Positions 45,353 through 53,692 of a DNA stretch of 64,000 nt are shown here, in pieces (position 1 is the first letter of the stretch; every line of letters starts with the position of its first letter). A program made the translations under genes and the position numbers. Below the pieces are notes generated by a model. The model made no database searches and was not told where the DNA came from. It saw nothing but the letters and a program-made list of their open reading frames with translations. This DNA comes from Candidatus Koribacter versatilis Ellin345 (GTDB lineage Bacteria > Acidobacteriota > Terriglobia > Terriglobales > Acidobacteriaceae): NCBI RefSeq assembly GCF_000014005.1, contig NC_008009.1:4960001-5024000 (forward strand), written 5' to 3'.

Positions 45353-46723
45353 CTACTTGACCCAAGCTTGCCGGTCGAGATCCATGAACTTGGTGAACTC
45401 TTTCTGGAACGCCAGCTGCACCGTATCGGTGGGGCCGTTACGCTGCTTGCCGATGATCAGCTTCGCGATGCCTTCCAGGTCCACATTCTCGCGGTCATAA
45501 TATTCCGGACGATACAAAAACATCACTACGTCCGCGTCTTGCTCGATCGAACCCGATTCACGCAAATCCGAAAGTTTCGGTTCGTTGTCTTTGCCGCCGC
45601 GCTGCTCTGGCGCACGGCTCAACTGCGAAAGCGCGACTACCGGCACCCGCAGTTCCTTCGCTACGGCTTTCAGACCACGCGAAATCGCCGAAACTTCCTG
45701 AGTGCGATTTTCAAATCGCTTGCCGCCTATCGGAGTACCGGACATGAGCTGTAGATAGTCCACAACGATCAGGTCGAGCGTACCCCTCATCTGCGCCAGT
45801 CGCCGCGCCTTCGCCCGCATTTCGCTCACGGAAATTCCCGGCGTGTCGTCGATGTACAACGGCGCTCGCAGCAGCCGTTCCAAGCCACCCTGCAGTTTGC
45901 CGATGTCCTCCCTGCCGAGGAACCCGGTGCGCATGTTGTGAGAGTTCACCTGCGACTGCGAACACAACATACGTAGCAGCAGCGCTTCACGCGACATTTC
46001 CAGCGAGAAGATGCCGACGACCTTGCCGTCCATGACTGCCGCATTCTCGGCAATGTTCATCGCAAACGCGGTCTTGCCCATCGAAGGACGCGCGGCGATG
46101 ATGATCAAATCCGATGGCTGGAACCCGCTGGTGAGCCCATCAAGATCGGCGAAGTGCGTCTCCAGTCCCGTAATGCGTTGCCCACGCTTCAGCAGCGCAT
46201 CCACCGACCCGAACGAATCCTTCACGATCGAAGCGATGTCCTTGAAGTCGTTGCTGACCCGGCCCTGGGAAATCGCGAAGACGTTTGCTTCAGCCTGGTC
46301 AAGAATGTCCTCGACCGAGTCGGCCTGGTCGATGGCCTGCGACATCGTGTTATTGCAGGCATGAATCAGCGCCCGCAGCATCGATTTATCGCGCACAATC
46401 TTGACGTACTGCTCGATGCTCGGCCGCCGCGGCACTCCGTCCGTCAGCGACGCGATATACGCCACACCTCCCGACGCCTCAAGGTCTTTACGCCGGCCCA
46501 ACTCATCCGTGATCGTGATGATGTCGATCGCCCGCGACGTCTCGCGCAGGTCGATCATCGCCCCGAAGATGCGCCGGTGCCCGTCGAGATAAAAATCCTC
46601 AGACTTTAGCCCGGTGGTCTGGTCGTATGTACTGTTCTCGAGAAGGATGGCGCCGAGGATTGACTTCTCAGCGTCGATGGCGGCGGGAAGCCCACGATCC
46701 AAACTTTGATTGACGGTTGCCAT
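45353..46723 (-). CDS. dnaB: replicative DNA helicase DnaB
   Basis: 456 residues, full length. N-terminal helical domain (AAIDAEKSILGAILLENSTY), linker helix, and RecA-type motor with Walker A 211-219 (ARPSMGKTA), EMS in SLEMSREALLLRML, Walker B LDLIVVDYLQLM, and the DnaB motif 4 SDLRESGSIEQDADVVMFLYR. It unwinds DNA at the fork. Ribosome site AAGGGA before ATG at 46723. It is not close to other replication genes here; a 0.7 kb non-coding gap with DnaA-box-like words lies upstream. Confidence 0.98.
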   Translation of the reverse strand: MATVNQSLDRGLPAAIDAEKSILGAILLENSTYDQTTGLKSEDFYLDGHRRIFGAMIDLRETSRAIDIITITDELGRRKDLEASGGVAYIASLTDGVPRRPSIEQYVKIVRDKSMLRALIHACNNTMSQAIDQADSVEDILDQAEANVFAISQGRVSNDFKDIASIVKDSFGSVDALLKRGQRITGLETHFADLDGLTSGFQPSDLIIIAARPSMGKTAFAMNIAENAAVMDGKVVGIFSLEMSREALLLRMLCSQSQVNSHNMRTGFLGREDIGKLQGGLERLLRAPLYIDDTPGISVSEMRAKARRLAQMRGTLDLIVVDYLQLMSGTPIGGKRFENRTQEVSAISRGLKAVAKELRVPVVALSQLSRAPEQRGGKDNEPKLSDLRESGSIEQDADVVMFLYRPEYYDRENVDLEGIAKLIIGKQRNGPTDTVQLAFQKEFTKFMDLDRQAWVK

Positions 46724-46795
46724 CGAGTCCCTTGTTGCGAATTTACCAAAAAATCAAAACGAAAGGCGAAGATTCGGCGAACAACGAATCTCCGC

Positions 46796-47110
46796 CCTAA
46801 AAACTCCGCATAAATACGAATGCGGCTCGACGGCCAGCCACCAATCGAGCCGCCCCGTCGGGTTCTCCCTGCCCAGTCACCCGGTTATGCCGCCCACCAG
46901 CCTCTCGTTCATCATCCGACGATGACGATCCGGCACCCACGTGGGAATGCCGGCACAGAGAAAACTGTGCGGTCGCGCAGGTCAGCCACTCGCAGCCGAA
47001 GCCACTCATCACCGTTGACTGGCGAGCGGAGCATTCTTTCGAACGCTCGGCCCTGCGTCAGTCACTCCCGCTTTCCCGCCGTACAGATCAAGTCTGCCGT
47101 CACGCTACTC
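46796..47110 (-). ncRNA. candidate structured RNA upstream of dnaB
   Basis: Part of a 726-base gap (46724-47449) without a convincing gene. On the minus strand, in order: a TGACTG ... CAGTCA stem enclosing GAGCGTTC-GAAA-GAATGCTC (a GNRA-type loop), GCACAG/CTGTGC, CCGGCA ... CCCACGTGGG ... TGCCGG, GCGGCTCGA/TCGAGCCGC, and finally CCGCAT/ATGCGG followed by AGTTTTTAGG, which looks like a terminator (46796-46825). I looked for RNase P, tmRNA and SRP signatures and found none. No promoter could be fixed. Confidence 0.4.
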
Positions 47111-47350
47111 GCGGGCCCCTGCGCGCCCGCCACGTTCCAGCAGAACGAAGCCCATCTCGGGTACGTGGTACGGATACATGCTTGCCTCAGAGTTTGCCTG
47201 CGGCAAGCTGGACGCCGCGCCTGCTAGCACAACGCCCGCATCTTCGACCACCTTCGTTCCACGGATCGCGGAACTGCACGCTACAGAAAGAACCCTTGCG
47301 TGAAAGAAAGATTGCAACATCGCACGAATCTGCGAAATCGCGAATTGCAT
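47105..47350 (-). CDS. possible 81-residue protein
   Basis: MQFAISQIRAMLQSFFHARV followed by a Gly/Ala-rich part and PYHVPEMGFVLLERGG. Codon use is ordinary for the region, but no ribosome site is seen and no family is recognised. It precedes the hairpin-rich region on the same strand and may instead be part of that transcript. Confidence 0.3.
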   Translation of the reverse strand: MQFAISQIRAMLQSFFHARVLSVACSSAIRGTKVVEDAGVVLAGAASSLPQANSEASMYPYHVPEMGFVLLERGGRAGARE

Positions 47351-47358
47351 TCGCTCTG

Positions 47359-47406
47359 TGTGGAAGCTGTGAGAATCCGGTCAATCTTGTGGAAGGATGT
47401 GGATAA
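47359..47406 (+). promoter_or_regulatory. cluster of DnaA-box-like sites
   Basis: Three same-orientation words: TGTGGAAGC (47359), TGTGGAAGG (47388) and TGTGGATAA (47398). The last is the exact complement of the consensus box TTATCCACA. It sits about 640 bases upstream of dnaB. No AT-rich unwinding element is evident, so an origin is unlikely; a DnaA-binding regulatory site is possible. Confidence 0.35.
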
Positions 47407-47420
47407 CCCGGGCCGAAATT

Positions 47421-47443
47421 CAAAGGCGCCCATCGCGGGCGCC
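47421..47443 (-). terminator. rho-independent terminator of the SurA-like gene
   Basis: Minus strand: GGCGCCC-GCGAT-GGGCGCC followed by TTTGAATTT, seven bases after the stop codon. Confidence 0.85.
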
Positions 47444-47449
47444 CTCTCG

Positions 47450-48529
47450 TTAGATGATTCCAAACTTCTTTTTCTTTTTCAGCTTGCTCTTGGCATGTTC
47501 GCTGTCAGCCGACGTCGTGTAAATCGGCTTTGTCTCGTTCGGACTCGCCGCCGTATCGATGTATCCCGGCTTAACATCGATGTACGCCTCTTCGCGCAGC
47601 TTGGTCAGATACGTACGCAATGTCGGCTCCAGCTTCTCCATGTAAACCGCTTCCTGGAGCTTCGGCTCGATCTGCTGTAGCGGCGGAACGCCAGACTGCT
47701 GGTGCTCCGTGACCTTGATGATCACGAATCCCTGCTTCGTGCGGATCGGCTCGGTGTACTCCCCTTCTTTCAGCGGAAATACCGTATCTTCCAACTGCTT
47801 CGCCAGCACCCCGCGTTTGAAGTAGCCGAGATCGCCGCCCTGCTCTTTTGCCGTCGGTCCGGCCGACTCCGCTTTCGCGACGTCATCAAACTTCTTCCCC
47901 GCCTTCAGTTCCGCGATAATGCCTTCCGCCTTCTGCTGCGCCGCGGTGGCGTTCGGATCTTTCTCTGCATCCACCGGAACCAGGATTTCGCTCAGCCGCA
48001 CCTGCTCCGGACGCTCCATCTCGCTCTTGTGCGCGTCGTAGAACTTCTGCTCTTCATCCTTCGTGATCTGGATGTGGCTGCCGACTTCCTGGCTGATCAC
48101 CCGCTGCGTGATGATCTGGTTCTTCATGTTCTGTTTGAAGTCTTCAAACGACACACCCTGCTTCTTCGCCTCGTTTTCAAGGTCGTCCATCGAAGCCAGG
48201 TTCATCTGCTTGCGCATTTCGTCGAGCCGCTTGATCAGCTCGGCATCGGCCGAGATCCCAAGATCAGCGCCTTTGTCCACCAGCAACTGCTGATCGATCA
48301 GGTCGCGCAGCACGTCTTTCTGGCGCTGCACAAACTTCTGGTCGGCAGTCGCGGCATCCTGCTGCTTCAGCTGGTCGAGCACCTGCTCGCTCTCGCGCCG
48401 TAGGTCGGCCCGCGTGATGATCTGGTTATTGACGCGCGCAATGATCTCTTCAACAACGGTGTCGTCGCCGGCAAACATCGGGACCGCCAGCGCTGCAACT
48501 AAGAAGGACGAAACGAGGATCTTTTTCAT
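47450..48529 (-). CDS. SurA/PpiC-type periplasmic peptidyl-prolyl isomerase
   Basis: 359 residues from ATG at 48529 with AGGAG three bases upstream. Signal peptide 1-20 (MKKILVSSFLVAALAVPMFAG). SurA N-terminal helical chaperone region (about 25-165: EEIIARVNNQIITRADLRRE ... VLRDLIDQQLLVDKG). One parvulin domain around 175-275 (VRLSEILVPVD, FDDVAKAESAGPTAKEQGGDLGYFKRG, IRTKQGFVIIKVTE). The C-terminus is lysine-rich (KLKKKKKFGII). SurA helps outer-membrane proteins cross the periplasm and would serve the TonB-type receptors. E. coli SurA has two parvulin domains; one is common elsewhere. Confidence 0.93.
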   Translation of the reverse strand: MKKILVSSFLVAALAVPMFAGDDTVVEEIIARVNNQIITRADLRRESEQVLDQLKQQDAATADQKFVQRQKDVLRDLIDQQLLVDKGADLGISADAELIKRLDEMRKQMNLASMDDLENEAKKQGVSFEDFKQNMKNQIITQRVISQEVGSHIQITKDEEQKFYDAHKSEMERPEQVRLSEILVPVDAEKDPNATAAQQKAEGIIAELKAGKKFDDVAKAESAGPTAKEQGGDLGYFKRGVLAKQLEDTVFPLKEGEYTEPIRTKQGFVIIKVTEHQQSGVPPLQQIEPKLQEAVYMEKLEPTLRTYLTKLREEAYIDVKPGYIDTAASPNETKPIYTTSADSEHAKSKLKKKKKFGII

Positions 48530-48734
48530 GAACTCCTGCACCACAGAAACCAGGAACATTCAGTTGGACCGAATGGATACCTCTATTTTATACGTCCAGA
48601 GGCCCGGAAGGTATCTTCCCAACCCGGAAAAACGTGTGTCCAGGCACTTCGTTGGAAGAGGCTAGACGCAATCCCGCTGCTATCATCATCCGTTGCCCTG
48701 CGGAGACGGCAGTCCGTCGGGCTTTGGGTCCGCC

Positions 48735-50534
48735 ATGAAAATTGTCTTGATCTCCGCTCTTTTGCTTAGTTCTTCCGCCTGGTCCTTCGCACAAAACGTT
48801 CCCGCCCCCGGCGCTCCGGATGATCTCAAATTCCAGTCCCCCAAGTTCGCCAAGGGTTCTAAGGCCGCAAAGATGCAGAAGTCTGACTCGACTCCCAAGA
48901 GCCACATCCCCGACGCCGCGGAACTCCGCCAGATGGGTGCGCGCTTCGCCCCCACAGAACTAAAGATCGATCCGTCCTCGCTGTCACCCGGCGACCAGAA
49001 AGCCCTCGCCAAGCTCGTTGAAGCCGCGAAGGTCATTAACGATGTCTTCCTCACGCAATACTGGAAGGGAAACCACGCGCTCTGGACCAAACTTCAGGCC
49101 GACACCACCGAACTCGGCCGCGAACGTGCCCGCTATTTCTGGATCAACAAGAGTCCGTGGTCGGCGCTCGACGGTTTAACGGCATTCCTTCCCGACGTTC
49201 CCGCGAAGAAACTCCCCGGCGCGAACTTCTACCCCGAAGACATGACCCGCGAGGAATTTGAAGCGTGGGTGAAGACGCTGCCCGAAAAAGATCAGGAATC
49301 CGCAAAAGGCTTCTTCACTGTCATCCAACGTGGCGCGGACAAAAAGTTGACCATTGTTCCCTTCAGCGAAGCCTACAAAGCCGACCTCACCCGCTGCGCT
49401 TCCCTCTTGAAAGAAGCTGCCGATCTCACCGACAACGCCTCCCTCAAGAAATTCCTCAACTCGCGCGCCGACGCGTTCGCTTCCAACGACTACTACCAGA
49501 GCGATATGGACTGGATGGATCTCGACGCCCCCATCGATCCCACCATCGGCCCCTACGAGACCTATAACGACGAGATCTTCGGCTACAAAGCCAGCTACGA
49601 GGCCTATATCACCGTCCGCGATGATGCCGAGACGAAGAAGCTCAGCTCCTTCTCTGCGCACCTTCAGGAAATCGAGAACAATCTCCCGCTCGATCCGAAG
49701 TATCGCAACCCGAAGCTCGGCGCCGCCGCTCCCATCCGCGTAGTCAATGAAGTCTTCGCCGCCGGCGATGGCGACCACGGCGTCCAGACCGCCGCCTACA
49801 ACCTGCCCAACGACGATCGCGTCGTCGCGCAGAAGGGCTCCAAGCGCGTGATGCTCAAGAACGTGCAGGCCGCCAAGTTCAACAGCGTGCTCATTCCGAT
49901 CTCGAAACAAGTCCTGAAAGCCGATGCCCAGCAGTACGTGGACTTCGACCTGTTCTTCACCCACATCCTCACCCACGAGCTCTGTCATGGCCTCGGCCCC
50001 CACGAAATCACGGTGAACGGCAAAAAGACCAACCCGCGTATCGAGATCAAAGAGCTTTACAGCGCGCTCGAAGAAGCCAAGGCTGACGTCACCGGCCTCT
50101 TTGCGCTGCAGTACATGCTCGACCACGCAAAGGACATGGGTCTCGACTCGACATTGAAAATCGACAACGATTCCGAAAAGAAGCTCTACACCACCTATCT
50201 CGCGTCGTCGTTCCGTACCCTCCGCTTCGGAACGCATGAAGCCCACGGCAAAGGCATGGCCGTCCAGGTCAGCTACCTGATGAAGCGTGGCGCGTTCGTC
50301 GCGAACCCCGACGGCACCTTCTCCGTGGACTACAAGAAGATCAAAGACGCCGTCCGCGACCTCGACAAAATCATGCTGACGCTGGAGGCCGAAGGCGACT
50401 ACGCCGGCACGAAAAAACTTCTCGACGACTACGGCACCGTCCCCGCTGAAATGCAAAAAGCCATCGCTAAGATGAGCAGCGTGCCGGTGGACATCGAGCC
50501 GCTATACGTGACGGCCAAAGCACTAACAAAATAG
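48735..50534 (+). CDS. M49-like (dipeptidyl-peptidase III related) zinc hydrolase, secreted
   Basis: 599 residues from ATG at 48735; signal peptide 1-19 (KIVLISALLLSSSAWSFAQ). Zinc site H414-E-L-C-H418 in THELCHGLGPHE, with E446/E447 in EEAKADVTGL as third ligand. In classical DPP III the motif is HExxxH; the shorter HExxH with GPH and EEAKAD is typical of a bacterial branch related to M49. The rest is helical (ADLTRCASLLKEAADL). DPP III removes dipeptides from short peptides. Alone in its transcript, or leading into the small membrane gene 32 bases downstream. Confidence 0.88.
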   Translation: MKIVLISALLLSSSAWSFAQNVPAPGAPDDLKFQSPKFAKGSKAAKMQKSDSTPKSHIPDAAELRQMGARFAPTELKIDPSSLSPGDQKALAKLVEAAKVINDVFLTQYWKGNHALWTKLQADTTELGRERARYFWINKSPWSALDGLTAFLPDVPAKKLPGANFYPEDMTREEFEAWVKTLPEKDQESAKGFFTVIQRGADKKLTIVPFSEAYKADLTRCASLLKEAADLTDNASLKKFLNSRADAFASNDYYQSDMDWMDLDAPIDPTIGPYETYNDEIFGYKASYEAYITVRDDAETKKLSSFSAHLQEIENNLPLDPKYRNPKLGAAAPIRVVNEVFAAGDGDHGVQTAAYNLPNDDRVVAQKGSKRVMLKNVQAAKFNSVLIPISKQVLKADAQQYVDFDLFFTHILTHELCHGLGPHEITVNGKKTNPRIEIKELYSALEEAKADVTGLFALQYMLDHAKDMGLDSTLKIDNDSEKKLYTTYLASSFRTLRFGTHEAHGKGMAVQVSYLMKRGAFVANPDGTFSVDYKKIKDAVRDLDKIMLTLEAEGDYAGTKKLLDDYGTVPAEMQKAIAKMSSVPVDIEPLYVTAKALTK

Positions 50535-50566
50535 AAGCTGGGGTAGAATTCCGGAGCGAAGGCGAG

Positions 50567-50929
50567 ATGCATACACCGGATCCCAACGACGCTCTGTCCA
50601 GCCAACAAGAACTTGTGTCCGCGCTGTTTTTGGCAATCGCCATGTATTTGATCGTGCGAGACGTCTTTTATGTTAGGGCTGGTGGAACTCCACCTAGCCG
50701 AAGAGAGCTCTTTCTCACTATCGGTTTTTCTACGTTTTGGATCGGTGCTATCTCTGCATTGGGAGTAGTCGGCATCCTATCTCCATCAAGAACATTTGGT
50801 GCCGTAAGCACCTCCGCGCTGATGATCACCTGGTGGTGGACCCGATCCCGGTTACTGAGTCGGGGATCTGGCCCCATCGAAGCGTTTTGGGATTGGGGCA
50901 AGCGAGCCAAAAGGCGATCCGCGAAATGA
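50567..50929 (+). CDS. 120-residue membrane protein of unknown function
   Basis: Three hydrophobic stretches (ELVSALFLAIAMYLIV, LTIGFSTFWIGAISALGVVGIL, VSTSALMITWWW) with basic ends; the C-terminus is KRAKRRSAK. Codon use is less GC-biased than neighbours, which may mean later acquisition or weak expression. Its TGA overlaps the fmt ATG (ATGA), supporting translation. No family recognised. Confidence 0.7.
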   Translation: MHTPDPNDALSSQQELVSALFLAIAMYLIVRDVFYVRAGGTPPSRRELFLTIGFSTFWIGAISALGVVGILSPSRTFGAVSTSALMITWWWTRSRLLSRGSGPIEAFWDWGKRAKRRSAK

Positions 50930-51864
50930 TCCTCGTCTTCTGCGGCACCCCGCGCTTCGCCGTTCCCTCCCTCGAACACATCGTTCGCGCCGGACACGAC
51001 GTGCGCCTCGTCGTCACGCAACCCGACCGTCCTAAGGGCCGCGGCATGGGCCTTGCGTTCTCGCCCGTCAAAGACGCCGCCCTCGCGCTCAATCTTCCCG
51101 TCACTCAACCTGAGAAGATCAAGAACAACGAAGAATTTCGCGCGCAACTTTCAGCGATCGCCCCCGACGCCATCATCGTCGTCGGCTACGGACGCATCAT
51201 CCCGCAATGGATGATCGACCTACCGCCGCTGGGCAACATCAACGTCCACGCCTCGCTGCTGCCGAAGTATCGCGGCGCCGCTCCGATCCAATGGGCCATC
51301 GCCATGGGCGAGGCGGTCACCGGCGTCACCACCATGAAAATCGACGCTGGCCTCGACACCGGCGACATGCTCCTTCAGGCCGAAATGCCCATCGCGCCGG
51401 AAGACACTTCGGAATCGCTGGCGCCACGTCTCGCGGAACTCGGCGCCGAATTGCTTGTCGAAACCCTTGCCCGCCTCGAAGGCGGCGTGATCGCCGCGGT
51501 CCCGCAGAACCACGCCGAACACACCCTCGCGCCGATCCTGAAAAAAGAAGACGGCCAAATCGACTTCCACCGCTCCGCGCAAGAAATCCTCAACCGTCTC
51601 CGCGGCTTCACCCCCTGGCCCGGCGCCTTCACCCAATTCCGCGGCAAAGGTTTCTTCATCCATCAAGCCCGCGCCGTCGCGGCGACCCTCGAACCCGGCG
51701 AACTCCGCATCGAGGGCGAGAACCTTCTTGTCGGCGCCGGCCACAACACTGCGCTCGAACTCCTCGAAATCCAACTAGAAGGCAAGAAACGCATGCCCGC
51801 CCGCGACTTCATAAATGGCTACCGCCCAAATTCCGCCGACAAACTCGGCCGCCTGTCATCCTGA
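50926..51864 (+). CDS. fmt: methionyl-tRNA formyltransferase
   Basis: 312 residues from ATG at 50926. The catalytic N106, H108 and D144 fall at exactly the E. coli numbering (GNINVHASLLPKYRGAAPIQ, GLDTGDML). The C-terminal OB-like domain follows (GFTPWPGAFTQFRG, KKRMPARDFINGYRP). It formylates Met on initiator tRNA using 10-formyl-tetrahydrofolate. The last residues (LSS) and the stop codon are written by the start of a dispersed CTGTCATCCTGAGC repeat. def, often the upstream neighbour, is absent. Confidence 0.98.
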   Translation: MILVFCGTPRFAVPSLEHIVRAGHDVRLVVTQPDRPKGRGMGLAFSPVKDAALALNLPVTQPEKIKNNEEFRAQLSAIAPDAIIVVGYGRIIPQWMIDLPPLGNINVHASLLPKYRGAAPIQWAIAMGEAVTGVTTMKIDAGLDTGDMLLQAEMPIAPEDTSESLAPRLAELGAELLVETLARLEGGVIAAVPQNHAEHTLAPILKKEDGQIDFHRSAQEILNRLRGFTPWPGAFTQFRGKGFFIHQARAVAATLEPGELRIEGENLLVGAGHNTALELLEIQLEGKKRMPARDFINGYRPNSADKLGRLSS

Positions 51865-51908
51865 GCGAAGAATCCGGATAACAATCCGGATTCGCAGTCG
51901 AAGGACCC
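51853..51908 (+). repeat. dispersed CTGTCATCCTGAGC repeat with a 10-bp hairpin, overlapping the fmt stop codon
   Basis: CTGTCATCCTGAGCGAAG, then GAATCCGGAT-AACA-ATCCGGATTC (51870-51893, perfect), then GCAGTCGAAGGACCC. The fmt stop codon (51862-51864) lies inside the conserved word. A second, inverted copy is at 10150-10200. Confidence 0.75.
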
Positions 51909-51959
51909 AATCGCTACCAATCGGCCGTAGCCAACGAAGACCGCGCGTAAACTCGTGAA

Positions 51960-53258
51960 GTGTCCAAGAATCCCTCCCGCGCCACCGCCTTCGATATCCT
52001 TCTCCGCGTCGAGCGCGACCAGGCCTTTGCCTCGGAACTGCTCCACTCCGATCGTCTCAACGATCTCTCCGCACCAGATCGCGGCCTTGCCACCGAACTC
52101 GTCATGGGCACGTTGCGCTGGCAATCCACACTCGACGCACTCGTCGCCACGCAATCCTCACAGCCACTCCGCAAACTCGACATCGAGGTCCTGATCGCAC
52201 TTCGTCTCGCGGCCTACCAACTACAGTTTCTCGACCGCATCCCCGCCAACGCCGCCGTAAACGAGAGCGTGGAATTGGTGAAGCGCGCGCGCAAACGCTC
52301 CGCCGTGCCGTTCGCCAACGCAGTTCTGCGCAAAATCTCCAAGCTTCCACGCGAAATCCATGGTGATCTCGCCCATCCTGCGTGGCTAGTGGCGCGCTGG
52401 CGCGACAATTACGGCGGGGATGCCGCAGAATCCATCTCCAAATACGGTCAAACTACGCCGGAAACCGCGCTACGGCTCCCATTCGACGCCGAAAAACGCG
52501 CCAAAGTTGAGGCAGAACTCCAGGAAAACGGCGTAGAACTCGCTCCCGGAAGGCTCCTGAACGCCGCACGGCGCCTCGTCAGCGGCGACCTCAGCGGCAC
52601 CGCGGCCTTCCAACGCGGCGACGTCTGGATCCAGGATGAAGCCTCCCAACTCGTCGCCCTTCTCACGGGCCACGGCGATCGCATTCTCGACTGCTGCGCC
52701 GCTCCCGGCGGAAAAACTTCCGTCTTGGCCGAGCGCAATCCTTCGTCGAAAATTGTCGCCCTAGAACTCCACGAACAACGTGCACGCCTACTTCGAGAAC
52801 GCGTTCGCGCGTCAAACGTGGATGTGCAAACCGCCGATGCCACGAATTTCCGCGCCGAAACCGCGTTTGACTGCGTCCTAGCCGACGTCCCTTGCTCCGG
52901 TACCGGCACCCTCGCTCGCAATCCCGAAATCAAGTGGCGCCTAAAGCCCGAGGACCTCGCCGATCTCCAGCAACGCCAGATCGCCATCCTCCGCGCCGCC
53001 CTAAGCCAACTCGCGCCCGGCGGCCGCCTCGTCTACTCGACATGCTCTCTCGAACCAGAAGAAGGTGAAGCCGTAGTCGAAGCCTCGCTGACCGACGAGT
53101 TCGAACTCCAACCCGCAGCGCCCGAACTTGAGCAATTCGCACCCGCATTCGCCATCCCCGACCCGCAGACTCTCGTCCGCGGCCCCTACCTTCGCACCAT
53201 CCCTGGCATTCACCCCTGCGAAGGATTCTTCGCCGCCGTAATCACACGTCGCCAGTGA
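51960..53258 (+). CDS. rsmB: 16S rRNA (cytosine-967 C5) methyltransferase RsmB
   Basis: 432 residues; start codon GTG at 51960. N-terminal NusB-like RNA-binding domain (RATAFDILLRVERDQAFASELL ... ELVKRARKRSAVPFANAVLR), then an SAM methyltransferase: ILDCCAAPGGKTSVLAE (SAM loop), C312 in DVPCSGTGTLARNPEIKW and C362 in YSTCSLEPEEGE, the two cysteines of RNA m5C enzymes. It follows fmt by 96 bases, the same order as in many bacteria. Confidence 0.97.
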   Translation: MSKNPSRATAFDILLRVERDQAFASELLHSDRLNDLSAPDRGLATELVMGTLRWQSTLDALVATQSSQPLRKLDIEVLIALRLAAYQLQFLDRIPANAAVNESVELVKRARKRSAVPFANAVLRKISKLPREIHGDLAHPAWLVARWRDNYGGDAAESISKYGQTTPETALRLPFDAEKRAKVEAELQENGVELAPGRLLNAARRLVSGDLSGTAAFQRGDVWIQDEASQLVALLTGHGDRILDCCAAPGGKTSVLAERNPSSKIVALELHEQRARLLRERVRASNVDVQTADATNFRAETAFDCVLADVPCSGTGTLARNPEIKWRLKPEDLADLQQRQIAILRAALSQLAPGGRLVYSTCSLEPEEGEAVVEASLTDEFELQPAAPELEQFAPAFAIPDPQTLVRGPYLRTIPGIHPCEGFFAAVITRRQ

Positions 53259-53325
53259 TGGCCCTCACGTTCAAACGTGCCGCCGCTCACATTTTTCTTC
53301 CCGAAGTACGCGTTACTCTGCGCAT

Positions 53326-53692
53326 GTGGGGCATTCCCAACAGAACATCTGATCTTTGAAATCACAGCGATAATCGCTCGCGCCCGAATCGCCGCCTATG
53401 CCGGTTCGTATCGGCAAAACACACTGCCTTGCACCTGCATTGCGCCAAGCCCGAAGGGCGGCTGGGTTTTTAAGTGCGACGCGGCAGCGTCGTGGAAGGC
53501 ACGCGAAAGAAATGCAAGCCCGCTTCAGCGGGCGGCGCGGCCCCTGTTCGCGAGGCGGTTAAGCCTCGCGAACGCGACCTAACCCTTTATTTTTGAATAT
53601 TTTACCTATAACTTATTTAGATTGAATATTTTGCGGCGATTTGGTCGCTAAAATCTTGAAAACAAAGGTTCGCATCCGGGTAGGGGGTACTA
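53326..53692 (-). repeat. dispersed structured element, copy B (367 bp)
   Basis: On the minus strand it repeats the block order of copy A (7994-8379): TAGTACCCCCT; two AAAATATTC units ending GTTATAGG and GTTAGG; an 11-bp perfect hairpin at 53546-53573 (GTTCGCGAGGC); CGCCGCCC followed by GCCCGCT-GA-AGCGGGC; CGACGC-GCGTCG (53477-53492); GCCCTTCGGGC; TTTCAAAGA; and TTGGGAATGCCCCAC at the far edge. The hairpin stems differ from copy A at matched positions, so pairing is conserved. The first three bases are the TAG stop codon of the PASTA gene. The remaining gap 53259-53325 shows nothing. Confidence 0.8.

Noticed and set aside
46724-47449. RNase P RNA, tmRNA or SRP RNA in the gap upstream of dnaB
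   Set aside because: The conserved core words of these RNAs (for example GAGGAAAGTCC, a tRNA-like end with tag codons, or GGAAGGxAGCAGCC) are absent on both strands.
49176-50456. A 426-residue open frame on the minus strand
   Set aside because: Antisense to the M49-like peptidase with its HExxH motif; Val/Gly/Asp-rich shadow.
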